Shown here: piece by piece, positions 34,060-57,530 of the stretch
How positions within the stretch are numbered: position 1 is the stretch's first letter
Layout: every line of letters starts with the position of its first letter
Assembly (NCBI GenBank): GCA_000469685.2
Contig: LS997564.1
Span: 25,912,459 to 25,976,458, forward strand
Origin: Haemonchus contortus
Taxonomy: Eukaryota > Nematoda > Chromadorea > Rhabditida > Trichostrongylidae
DNA: 64,000 nt
Direction: 5' to 3'
Notes under the pieces: model-generated
What the model was told of the DNA's origin: nothing
The model's input: the letters and a program-made list of their open reading frames with translations, nothing else
Databases searched by the model: none
Program-made: the position numbers and the translations under genes

Positions 34060-34862
34060 TTCACTGGTCGGATATCCCAACTGACACCAACCTCTTTTGC
34101 TTTTGGTGTTAAAGTTGACCCGCCACCTGCATTCTTCTACATTTGAAAGCTTTGGTTGAAGAAACAGGGGCTACTGACCTTCAGCGAAACAAACCACCGA
34201 CACACTTCGTGCGCACCCGACCCGCCACGAGCGAAGCCGTGCTCAAGCCCTGTGTATAAGTGAATTGGTTTTCTTCCTACTTAATCCAATTGACTACGTG
34301 TTTTTACTCAGATAACGCTCAGTTCTCGCGGATCCGCCCCTCCATCCCCCTACGCCGCCAATGGGCAGGATCCAGTTTAGTCATTTTCTACCACATACCA
34401 TCAGTGTCTAAATCCTGCCACCTGTGCTCTTACCAAATTTAAGCGCCTCAAGTCCAAACTCGTAATTTCCCAGTAGATCCCGCCCCATTGTGCGGTATCC
34501 ACTCTTACCGCGTGTACCCTTACCAAGTTTGAACGGCCATTGGGCCGAAGTGACAATTTTCGCGCAAGCCGCACCCCCCTCCCCCTTGTGGGCGGGGCCC
34601 TATCTTGCCAACTACCATCATCCTCATCCTCCAGCCCGCTGTACCCCTACCAATTTTGAACTCTCTGGGTCCACGACAACAGGGAACATGAATTTACTTC
34701 GAGATACAAGCTTTCACACATGCCCGTCCCCTGTTGCTCCCCTGTTGGTGGAGTCCGCCTGTACTTGTACCGAATTCGAACCCTCTAGGTCCACGGAATG
34801 TGGAGTTATGAATTACTAGTTAGATAAACACACAAACACAGCACATTGTACACATTAGCGCT

Positions 34863-34880
<18 letters not shown>
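34060..34880 (+). mobile_element. Repeat-array element, subfamily 2
   Basis: Begins near CACTGGTCGGATATCCC, shares GTGTTAAAGTTGACCCGCC and CAGCGAAACA with 14300-15565, has two decayed GC-palindromic units (about 34479 and 34588), a short CA-rich tract and ends TTAGCGCTTTATATATAGTA then GGAT. Its right end overlaps the last reading frame of the receptor gene. Confidence 0.75.
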
Positions 34881-47809
<12,929 letters not shown>

Positions 47810-47977
47810 CACATTTTCGATTTCTTAGACAGACATTCGGAGAAATTTATGGAATGGATAGCTTAAATGCTGAAAATCTCTCGGAAGTCACGAATATCAC
47901 TAAACTCGAAGCAAACGTTCCAAATTCAAGGTATCAAAGATAGAGTTCTACGGAAATCTCATTTACACTTGAAATTC

Positions 47978-48197
47978 AGTGGGTATGAGGGTGGAGGTAC
48001 TGGATGGGAGGATGGGTGTGCCAAGGCAGCAGGTGGATGCGCTCCATCGACTAGAACGACAAATAGGCTTGTCAGGAGCAATTTGCTCCAAGTGGGTTCT
48101 GATCCCCAGAGAATCCACAATTGGCAGAGCGAATTATGAGGTTCTGCCGACACACGGGCGCATTTCTTGCTACGTCTCCAGGCGACATCTATCATAG
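47978..48197 (+). pseudogene. Possible FHA-domain exon fragment
   Basis: After a TTGAAATTCAG acceptor-like word the frame reads to a stop at 48197 and ends with STIGRANYEV then GRISCYVSRRHLS. The TIGR and SRRHL words, at the right spacing, are the two phosphopeptide-binding loops of FHA domains, most like FOXK-type forkhead proteins. The frame stops right after SRRHL and no donor or following exon was found, so it may be a broken or mis-joined copy. It lies 170 bp from, and opposite to, the start of the receptor gene. Confidence 0.3.
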
Positions 48198-50576
48198 CGT
48201 AGCCGCCTCGATAGTACTTTGGGCAGGTATTTCTTATGGAGACAGCTCATTTCAACTCCAGGGGAAGGAAAAAGAAAAAAAGAGAAAATTCATCTGAGGG
48301 AAAAGCGATTGATTGCAGTGTTAACCGTACCAGATGTAGACTCTCGCCGTCGTCTAAAATCGAAAAAAGTGCCAGTATCTGAAGGGTCTCCATCAGAACA
48401 CTTGTGTTCTGTTGACGAGGTCTTCTTACGGATGCTGATCTCAAAATGATGTGGGTTACAGCTATCATAATAGCAAAGTGGTCTTTTTCGGACTACATGG
48501 CCAAATGGATGAAAATGGCTCATACTCGCACATTTCACCTCATCGAAGAGCTATCTATCGAGGATACAGAACCATTCCTTCTCCTACAAATCATACGTGC
48601 GTTCTCTGTTAGAATCTAACTCTACGGTCTTCAATTCCTTAAAAGGAAGGCATATATTCGCACTGGATAAGGTCCAGAAAATTTCTCTTTTGAACTTGAT
48701 TCGGCTCGGTGATTTCCTCTATGACAAACACCAAAACTGCAAATAAGTAATAAGTAGGAATAAGTAACTGGGGATCAACTCTTGAATCGAGATTTGGAAC
48801 TTTTGATCTTTGTTCAGTTCACGAGATGATATAGGGTTTATATGATTCTTGTTTGCAGCCCCGAGAACGGAATATCCAGTGTGTTCTTTATCAGTCTTCA
48901 CAAAACTACTTTGCAGGAAAGTTTTTCGTTCAGAGCTAGGAGTCATTATTTGAACCTTTCAAAAAAGATATTATTGAGCAAATCATTGGCTCAATTCAGA
49001 CATGGGATGGCTAACATGCCGCTAAATTATGATGCAGAGCACTAGCATTTCCTGTGATTCACTCCAAAACTGAAACACCTCTCCAACTGAGATTTCGGGT
49101 AGTTTGACTTTTTTCTGTTTGTTTGGGAATAATGTTTGATTCTTCGATGTTTTATCGTTGTTTTTCCCGCCTGTGCCTTTTGCACAAACCCTATGGTCAA
49201 AGTTAACCTAGGGTCAAAGTCTATGGGTGAAAAAAGAAACCGATCTCGGCACCATTATTTTTTTCAAATGGGTTTGTTGAGAGGATGAAGGGATCAGAGG
49301 GAATAAAATTTCACTGCGTATAACTGACGAGTGGGAAGTGGTAGTGCCTCTGGCCACTGCATAACACTCACCCGTAATTTCCTTGAAACGAGGCTCTGAG
49401 TAGGTATAAACACGAGGTCTGCAAAAACCTAGTCGGTGGCTTATGCACATTTACACTGAAACAACTTTCTGAATGGTATTTTTCAGGCATGCATATCTCA
49501 TGGAGACATCTTACGCCAATCTCAAAAAAACGGAAAAAATGAAAAACGTTTCTGAAAAAAAGGGAAAGAAAATGAAAAAAAAAGAAAAGCTGAAAAGAAA
49601 AAAGTTTGAAAGTGAAAAATGAACAAAAAAGAGGTCATCTTGCACAATGCAGATAATATCGGGTATTCTGTAGATATTGCCAAATGGGTCGATCACCATT
49701 GCTCATCAGGAAGGTCGGAAGAATGAAGACGTTAGGATGATAATCTTCACATAGGAGGTTAACTTCTTTCTGCAGGTGATCAAACCTTCTCAAAACCTGC
49801 TCCATCCTTCAGTCGGATGGAGCTCTCTGCTGAACAGCCTGATCCTGGCTCTGACTTAGTACAGTCGCTTGCAGCTGCAGCCCCATCTCTTTCGTCGTAC
49901 TTCTTTCCGTCTGCAAGACTGCACTCAATGACGTGGGACTAGACGTGCGTCTCATACAGTCTGTAATGAAACCACACGCCTCTTATCTATTTTCTAGCAG
50001 TGCTGCTTTTCCAGCTATCCAATATCCTCTTTTTGCACCCACATTTTCGTGACACGGGTAAGTCATCAGGTTCCATTCAGAATTCCTCAACTGGTATCCG
50101 TCTTGGACCATTGCAACCTCCATATCCCTCAGTATCAACCTGGTTCTTTATTGGATTGCTAATGGGTATCATCAGCGACTTCTCGAGTATCTTAACTTTC
50201 ACAGTGAGCTCCATACATAGAAGCCTGTTGGCTGATCTTGAGCAGCTTGATGCTAGACTTTGTCCTACATTGGAAAATTATTGAACTCTTCTGAGATCCT
50301 GCATCCAATACCGATTGTTTGCTAATCCTTGAAACAGATGTGTCTGCATCATTGCCCAAAACAATTGACGGTGATGGTTTAAAGGGCTTACTAGAAACGC
50401 CACCTTAGGAAGCCCTTTGAGTCTTTCTCAATCGGAAAGGTCTTCTGGGCACGAGTCTTTTACCTACCCTTTTATATTTCCATTATCTGCTTCACAACCT
50501 GAACTTTCTCGCTGAATAGTCGAACTGTCCTTTCGTTAGCACCACCCTGCTTTCCACCTACTAATCTTTTTGCGCT
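48198..50576. other. No recognised gene
   Basis: About 2.4 kb upstream of the receptor gene. It includes an A/G-rich stretch (49525-49630). A 94-codon open frame at 50000-50284 (plus) has a hydrophobic segment (WFFIGLLMGIISDFSSI) but no known domain or splice partner. Confidence 0.35.
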
Positions 50577-51240
50577 CGTATGTATGTATGTATGTATGTA
50601 TGTATGTATGTATGTATGTATGTATGTATGTATGTATGTATGTATGTATGTATGTATGTTGTATGTATGTATGTATGTATGTATGTATGTATGTATGTAT
50701 GTATGTATGTATGTATGTATGTATGTATGTATGTATGTATGTATGTATGTATGTATGTATGTATGTATGTATGTATGTATGTATGTATGTATGTATGTAT
50801 GTATGTATGTATGTATGTATGTATGTATGTATGTATGTATGTATGTATGTATGTATGTATGTATGTATGTATGTATGTATGTATGTATGTATGTATGTAT
50901 GTATGTATGTATGTATGTATGTATGTATGTATGTATGTATGTATGTATGTATGTATGTATGTATGTATGTATGTATGTATGTATGTATGTATGTATGTAT
51001 GTATGTATGTATGTATGTATGTATGTATGTATGTATGTATGTATGTATGTATGTATGTATGTATGTATGTATGTATGTATGTATGTATGTATGTATGTAT
51101 GTATGTATGTATGTATGTATGTATGTATGTATGTATGTATGTATGTATGTATGTATGTATGTATGTATGTATGTATGTATGTATGTATGTATGTATGTAT
51201 GTATGTATGTATGTATGTATGTATGTATGTATGTATGTAC

Positions 51241-51271
<31 letters not shown>

Positions 51272-51292
51272 TGTATGTATGTAGGTATGTAT
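50577..51292. repeat. (TATG)n microsatellite, about 715 bp
   Basis: Nearly perfect TATG units. A 1-nt register change at about 50659 (TATGTTGTATG) and a few substitutions near 51239-51245 and at 51283 interrupt it. It is followed by degenerate TCTGTCTGCC units to 51340. Because the unit contains no stop codon, every frame is open (MYVC or IHTY repeats), but that is not evidence of coding. Confidence 0.98.
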
Positions 51293-52014
51293 ATGTCTAT
51301 CTGTCTGCCAGTCTTTTTGTCTCTCTGTATGTCTGTCTGCGTAGTGCCAGGATGATCCACCGTTTTCATGTCCTTCAGACTCGAGGTTTAGGTTCAACGT
51401 ACCTGTAGTGACTATGGATCTGGGTGTTACTTTTCCATGATAAATGCCTCCAGTGAATCATGTCGTGATTTAATGATTAGCTTTGTTCGCGCTCAGCAAC
51501 TGCCGCCTCCCGTCCTTTGTTTAGCCATTGGTAAAACACAAAAGTAAGCTGTAAAGTACGTTTTTTGTACTCATTAGAAAGACATCGGAACATCTGACGC
51601 CCTTTTTCATTAAACTTTTCAGAGAGAACCATCATTTAGAACCTACGAGGAGGGAAGCATGTTATCCCCAAACAGGCTTTCCTCTATTAGCGTTGGCGCT
51701 ATGTACTCATTAAACTGATTTTCTTTATTAATGCTCCGACTTCATTTCCAGTACTACTCATTGCACTCTCCGATGTTGTTTTGAGTTTTTATATCTGAAT
51801 TTCCAGGTTTTTCTTATTTTTTTTGGGTTTCCTGCTATGGCCGGAACCATCCACCTAGTATATGGTATATGGTTCTGGTCATGATATATAGAGTGTTATG
51901 TTCTGTAGAGCCCAGTCAGAACACTCTGCACTTCATGGCACAAACCATCATTTAGCAATCTTTAGATCAGCAGTCTAACATGTTTTTCAGTTGGAATTTA
52001 TTATACTAATGCTT
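51293..52014. other. No recognised gene
   Basis: About 700 bp of AT-rich sequence between the microsatellite and a SINE. Confidence 0.35.
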
Positions 52015-52330
52015 GGAGTGGGCGGAAGTGGTGTAGTGGCAAATGCGCATCATCACACACAAATTGTCGCGGGCTCAAAACCGTAATCGATACCCGCCTG
52101 GGCCAACCAGGTCTCCATCCCTCCAGGGTCGACTAATTGGTACCAGACTCGTCTGGGAGGATAAAAGCACTGACTCGTACACCGGCTGGCCACCGTAATT
52201 TATTGTATAGGACTCATACACATTTAATACGCCCCTGCAATTCTAAATTGAAGTTGAGGGTGGGGGCGCATCCCTCAGACGGGATTGATTAACGCCAAAA
52301 ACCTCATCCTTTATCCTTTATCCTTTATGT
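52015..52330 (+). mobile_element. SINE family 2, nearly complete
   Basis: tRNA-like head (GTGGTGTAGTGGCAAATG), body with CTGACTCGTACACCGGCTGG, and a 3' end of repeated TCCTTTA units (CATCCTTTATCCTTTATCC). Partial copies: 11040-11160 and 38040-38210. Confidence 0.7.
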
Positions 52331-52429
52331 AACACGCCTAGAATAGTCACGAGCAATCCTACGTAGGTTGCCTTTTATATTTGGGGACTAGAGAATAAAA
52401 ATAAACATTAAACATCGAAGATCGTTTTA

Positions 52430-53300
52430 CTGTCTTTCAAAAATCTCCACATTAAGATCTATACACTTTTGCATGCGTTCGAAACAATTGTAGAAGCACT
52501 TCTGTCACTTTGATTGAGGTAGCTCTAGAACATGCATTCTGAACGCATCAATGGCTTCTTCAGGTGTCGAAAAACGTTGACCTCTCATTTTATTTTTTAC
52601 ATACAGGATAAGAAGAACTCATTCGGGGACTATATGGTGTTTTGAGTGCTCAAAATGCAGTTGTTTGAGCCGATGTGTGGGAGCTCGCATTGTTGTGGTG
52701 ATGAGTGACCCGTCTTCGCCATTTGGTTTCCTGATTTTTTGGAAGGCCACTGGCAAACAAATGGCTGTGTACCACTCAGAATTGACTGTTCTGCTTGTCT
52801 TAGTGATACGTTGCGACATGTCCAGTTTTCCCAAAAAAACAGGTGACCAATTGCTTGAAAGTGCTTGATGCGCGGACAGCTTTTGTTGGATTTCGCTCAT
52901 CTTGAAATACCCATACAGTCGACTGCTTATTGCTTTCGGGCTCATACGCGTAAATCCATTATGCCATCATCTGTCACGATGTCATAGACGTGTTTTGAAG
53001 CGCAGCGATCGTATTTGTTGAGCATTTCTTTCGACCAATCGACATGATCCTTTTTTGAGGGATTGACAAATTTTGTGGGATCTGATTTTTTTACAGTCAA
53101 ATGTTCATGCAATATTGAATGTATGTTAGTTCCTTTAATGCCTGAGGTTGTCAAATCTCACGATAGGTCACGTGACGGTCTTGCAATATTAGTTTGCGAA
53201 AGCATCGGAACAACAACTGATTTTGGACATCTCCACGGAATTAGTCTTGGAGTGTACTACGATCTCGGGTAATTTCACCATACCATCGATAAGCACTGGT
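52430..53300 (-). pseudogene. mariner transposase pseudogene (SETMAR-like family)
   Basis: From right to left on the minus strand: GDDSPSRTSAYRWYGEITRD, then HVTYREI, then GTNIHSILHEHLTVKK, VDWSKEMLNKYDR, VYDIVTDDG, STVWVF-like and RTVNSEWYTAICLP, LITTTMRAPTH (the DNA block is lost), and RGQRFSTPEEAIDAF with FERMQKCIDLN. This is a full-length mariner series. At least three frameshifts and two stops (one after QSK) disable it. The 5' end fades into G-rich DNA just before the piggyBac element. Confidence 0.88.
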
Positions 53301-53406
53301 CCTTGATGGAGAATCATCGCCAAAGGGAGAGCGGGATGTTAAGGGGGAGGGAGGTTTGGCCTGAGTGGGGGGTGGGAGCGACGAGGGCCTGGGTAAGTTT
53401 TGTAAG

Positions 53407-55819
53407 TTAACCCATTGGAGACAGCGCGTGTTTTGGATTTTTCGGCCGCGGGGAAAATCAGCGTTTCGGCGGGCACGGCCACCTTGACGCGCATGCGCTT
53501 CACGATGTCCCACGAGGTGCACTTTTCGGAAGCCAAAGCTGAGAGGCAACAACAAAAGTGTATTATATTGGCAAATGAAAAGAGTAGCCGACAGGAGGGG
53601 GGGTGCTCTGCTTGTCTGCACCCTCTTAGCGAAATAGAAATAGCTTTGATGCGCCTGTAAAGCAAGGATAGGAAATTGCTACCTAGAGGTCTACAGAGCT
53701 GTAGAGAGGGAACTGGGGATGTAAGACATATTGCTTGTTATCAGTGAAACCTGGAATATGTGAATATACACTCTCTCGCTGAGAGAGTGCAGACAAGCCG
53801 TGTGCCACGTAGTAGCCTGGCCAAATTCAAATTCCTGTAACGTCAACGAATAAGAACATCTCAAAAGCAACATCTATAAAATGGCTGAAGCCGAATACGA
53901 TGCCGAGGACACCTTGGACTTTGATGCACTACTAATCGCATCCGATGAGGAAGAGCAAGGAACAACTGAAGATGAAGTGGATGAGGTTTTGCGAAGAACG
54001 GAATCAGATGGATCAGAAGAGGAGGACTCTGATAATGAAAGTACTTCGTCGTGGAGCAGTGATATCTCGCCTCATGATCCTTGGATTTTCAGCGGTAGCT
54101 GCGGCCCAGATGATGAAGTTCTCAGTTGCCAAGAGCCGATAGATTTCTTCGAACTGTTTTTGAACGATGAGATTTTGGATCTGATCGTCAAGAAAACCAA
54201 CCGCTATGGAACTCACTGCAGTGGAGATTTTCAAGAAACCGACTCCGAAGAAATGAGAAGATTTGTTGGACTATGTTTGCAAATGGGATTGGTCAAGTTG
54301 CTGCGCTTACGAGATTATTGGAGTTCGCGACCAGGCTTTGGTGGTCATGCCGTTGCATCCAAAACTATGGCTAGAAACAGATATGAAGAGCTATTGAAGT
54401 ACCTCCATTTGGCAGACAATGAAAATTTCGACGGCGAGCGACTATATAAAATCAAGAGATTCGTGCAACTGTTCAACGAGACAGCGGCCAGACTTTACTC
54501 GATCGGGAAAGAGGTGTGTGTTGATGAATCCTTTGTTCCATTCCGAGGGAGAATCGTTTTTAGGCAGTACATGCCTGCTAAACGGCACAGATATGGAATC
54601 AAATTGTTTAAGTTATGTGCCAAGGGTGGCTATACAGTCAGGATAAAAATTTACGCAGGCAAAGACCCTTCAAGACACGAACCACTTGCTGATCAAGTTG
54701 TGCTGGAGCTAATGGAAGGTTACCTCGATGAAGGCCGCATAGTCTGCACGGACAATTTCTACTCCAGTGTTGGACTAGCCGAGAAATTGATGTCAAGAAG
54801 GAGCCATCTCGTTGGAACTCTCAGGAGGAACCGAAAAGGGATTTCTAAAGAAATCAAGGAAACGAAGTTGAAGAGAGGCCAACTTTGTTGCAAGCAGAAG
54901 CGGAATGGAGTTCTCGTGCTCAAATGGAGAGATAAAAGAGACCTGTATATGATCTCCACGAAACATGACGCAACGGTGGGAACGTCCCAGAGACCAGAGG
55001 TCGTTGATGACTACAACGAAATGAAGGGTTCCGTCGACCTATCTGATCAGATGGCATCATTCACGCCATTCGTGCGGAGAACCATGAAGTGGTACAAAAG
55101 GATTTTTTCCACCTAATTACGCAAACAGCTGTTGTGAACGCTTGGAAGCTGTATAAAGATGTCGTGAAGAATGTCAGGTTGAACGACTTCAAACTAGAAG
55201 CGGTCGAATCCTTGCTAAATGTTGATCAGAGCTACACTTCGAGTCATCATTCTCACTCCATGCGACATGTGTTGGAGGAGGTGTCTGAAGGTCCAAAAGG
55301 AATCAACAGGAGGAGATGTGTGGAGTGTTACGCAGCCATGTCCAAAGAGCAAGGAGCTGCTATGGCATCGAAAAAAACAAAAAGGGTCAGCACACGTTGC
55401 AGCAGATGCAGGAAATTCTTTTGCATTGATTGTTTCAATAAAAAACACAAGTCTTGTCGCGTAGAAACGTAATTTCTTGTAGTTATTGTGCCTTGTTACT
55501 AATTACTCATGATCAGTTCTATGATTTACATGTTTGTTGTTTGTGTTGAAAAGAAGTCGAAGTTCTGTTTTAAGTGAATTTTTTACAAGGTTTGGAAAAT
55601 CTTTTCTGGAATCAACCATATTTGCTCTAATTATGGACCACGTTGTATGTAGAATTCTTAATGTTCTGTCTATTGAATAAGCACAAAAAAATTCCAAAAA
55701 GCAGTGACCTCGCAAAAAAAGAGTGGTGACAAAACCTTGACGCGCATGCGCGTCACGCGGTCCTTCGCGGTCTGCAAGGCTTGACGCGCATGCGCGTCAT
55801 GATGTCGTCAATGGGTTAA
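53407..55819 (+). mobile_element. piggyBac-family DNA transposon with TTAA flanks
   Basis: Bounded by TTAA at 53407-53410 and 55816-55819. The terminal inverted repeat is CCCATTG on the left and CAATGGG on the right. Subterminal palindromic motifs TTGACGCGCATGCGC occur near 53486 and twice near the right end (55737 and 55782). Length between the TTAAs is 2,405 bp, with one transposase gene. All structural parts of an autonomous piggyBac are present. Confidence 0.93.
53881..55472 (+). pseudogene. piggyBac transposase, one frameshift from intact
   Basis: Reading frame 1 (53881-55116) begins MAEAEYDAEDTLDFDALL with an acidic N-terminus. The DDE/D residues fall at D215 (VCVDESFVPF), D291 (VCTDNFYSS) and D386/D389 (KGSVDLSDQM). 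After MKWYKR, at a run of six T (55104-55109), it shifts frame; the second part (from 55089) continues with FFHLITQTAVVNAWKLYK, the normal piggyBac follow-on. The C-terminal cysteine-rich domain (CVECYAAM, CSRCRKFFCIDC) is intact, ending at 55472. The loss of one T could be a real mutation or a sequencing error in a homopolymer. ATG follows CATCTATAAA directly. An AATAAA lies inside the last codons (55437-55442). Confidence 0.92.
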
Positions 55820-55949
55820 TGTAAACAACACAAAGAGCGCTCATATGTCAAAACGTTTTGAGTAAGTATGACCTCAAAAGAGTCAAACTTCACGATAAAG
55901 CTGTCAGTTGCCAGATTGCAACACTAGGGTTGTTCAATCCCGAAATATA

Positions 55950-56790
55950 GAAGGCAACCCTCATACTTACTATAAAGCGCTTCGTCTGTTGTCCGTCGTC
56001 TGTCGTTTTGTCTGTCATGAAATTCCTTGGCTCCTTTAGATCTGCCTGGAGAGACCAGGTCAAGCGTGGGATTGGTGAGCCGTGTCCCAAGAAGTATAAA
56101 GCACACATCAGCTCGGCGGAGCCCCACCTACAAAGAGCGTGGCGTTCATCGAAACGAGCTGTGTTGAGGACCGTGATTTTAAATTCAGTCACAAGATGCC
56201 TTCAAAACTAGAGTGTAACGGTGGCTAGAGGTGTGTATTGGTGGGTTAGACCCAACTGGGGAGACCTACCCCTGATGGGCGGGGCGTTCTCCAAAAATGC
56301 AATGCTTTATGAAAACATTCATAACTCGGTTTGGAGAAAGTCAACAGAGCGTGAAAAAGCTTGTGTAGGAGAAGCATGGGCGGAGCGTGCCTCGAAGCTC
56401 ATATCCTTTCTCACATTTATATACGAAAATTCATAACTCCAGTTCCCATGGACCTAGAGAGCTCAAATTTGGTAGAAGTACAGGCTGCATGGTAGGAAAA
56501 CTTATGGTGAGTGGCAGAACCGTACTCCGCCCACAAGGGGCGGGGTTTGAGCGAGAATTTATAACTCCTATCCCCATGGACCGAGAAAGTTTAGACTTGG
56601 TAAGAGTACAGGCAATAGTATGGAAAACTTATGGTGGGTGGCAGAACCGGACTCCGCCACAAGGGCGGGGCTTGGGCGAAACATCATAGCTCCTGTCCTC
56701 ATGGATCTAGAAAGTTCAAGTTTGATGGGTGGTGCAGGCGGGGAGGCCATTTTAACACGGGAAGCAGGGGGCCATCCTTAGTCGGGCGAG
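55950..56790 (+). mobile_element. Repeat-array element, subfamily 1, opposite orientation
   Basis: Starts CATACTTACTATAAAGCGCT then a degenerate CTGT tract, CATGAAATTCCTTGGCTCC, TAGATCTGCCTGGAGAGACC, and then two GC-palindromic units (about 56525 and 56650). It aligns in the reverse direction with 16140-17335 but has fewer units. Confidence 0.8.
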
Positions 56791-57049
56791 CCGATATATT
56801 GTGTATACAAAAGTGTTGCATTGATCAATTACATGTTTCAGAATAAAGTGCTATGTATACCATACCAATACTCCAGTCTAGCTGGACAAACTTCTCTAAT
56901 ACACATCATACAGGTCAGTCCGAATTTTCGTGACCTAGCGAAAAAATCCTTGCTTACCATGAGACAAAAAAATGATGGCCGCTACAGAAGTGTCAGGGAA
57001 AAGGCTCAGATGATGAAGGTCTATAAAATCAGAAGCTCATGTGGCTCTG

Positions 57050-57240
57050 TCTGTCGCACGCAATAACGTGCGTAGCCGCCTGGTACAACCAGAAATACTG
57101 CGGAGGGCTCACAAGGTTGGCGATTTGTGGGCAAAACTCCAGTCTCGGACGGGACTCGAACCTGTACTTGTCCTTTCCGGGGACCGTACTCTTATCCCTT
57201 ACACTCCCGAGACCCCGCTTGCCCTCGCCTTCTTACATCA
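57050..57240 (-). mobile_element. tRNA-derived SINE (family 1), minus copy
   Basis: tRNA-like part at 57214-57141 on the minus strand: GGTCTCG start, CGAGACT end, loop CCGGAAA between GTCC and GGAC, and GGTTCGAGTCC B box. The tail towards 57050 holds CACAAGGTTGGCGATTTGTG. It forms an inverted pair with the next copy. Confidence 0.85.
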
Positions 57241-57343
57241 GTTAACAAATATCAAGTCAAAACAAGTTATATCATGTAAAGCTTACAGCTTATCGGTTCC
57301 GTGCTGATATCGGCCGACCGGCTCAACACGTTGTACGTGTGAG

Positions 57344-57530
57344 TGCTGATAAGCCATGGCATATAAGCCATTAAGAAGGCGAGGGCAAGCGGGGTCTCGG
57401 TAGTGTAAGGGATAAGAGCATGGTCCCCGGAAAGGACAAGTACGGGTTCAAGTCCCGTCTGAGCTGAAGTTTTGTCCACAAATCGCCAACCTTGTGAGAC
57501 TTTCGCTTCGCGCACTGTGGCGTTAAAACA
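57344..57530 (+). mobile_element. tRNA-derived SINE (family 1), plus copy
   Basis: GCCATTAAGAAGGCGAGGGC leader, tRNA-like part 57393-57466 with loop CCGGAAA and GGTTCAAGTCC B box, then AAGTTTTGTCCACAAATCGC tail. The acceptor 3' strand is mutated (GAGCTG), so it is not a functional tRNA. Confidence 0.85.

Noticed and set aside
50472..51408. Six open frames of 234-278 codons encoding MYVC or IHTY repeats
   Set aside because: They are a direct result of the TATG microsatellite, which has no stop in any frame; no start context, splice sites or unique sequence supports a protein.
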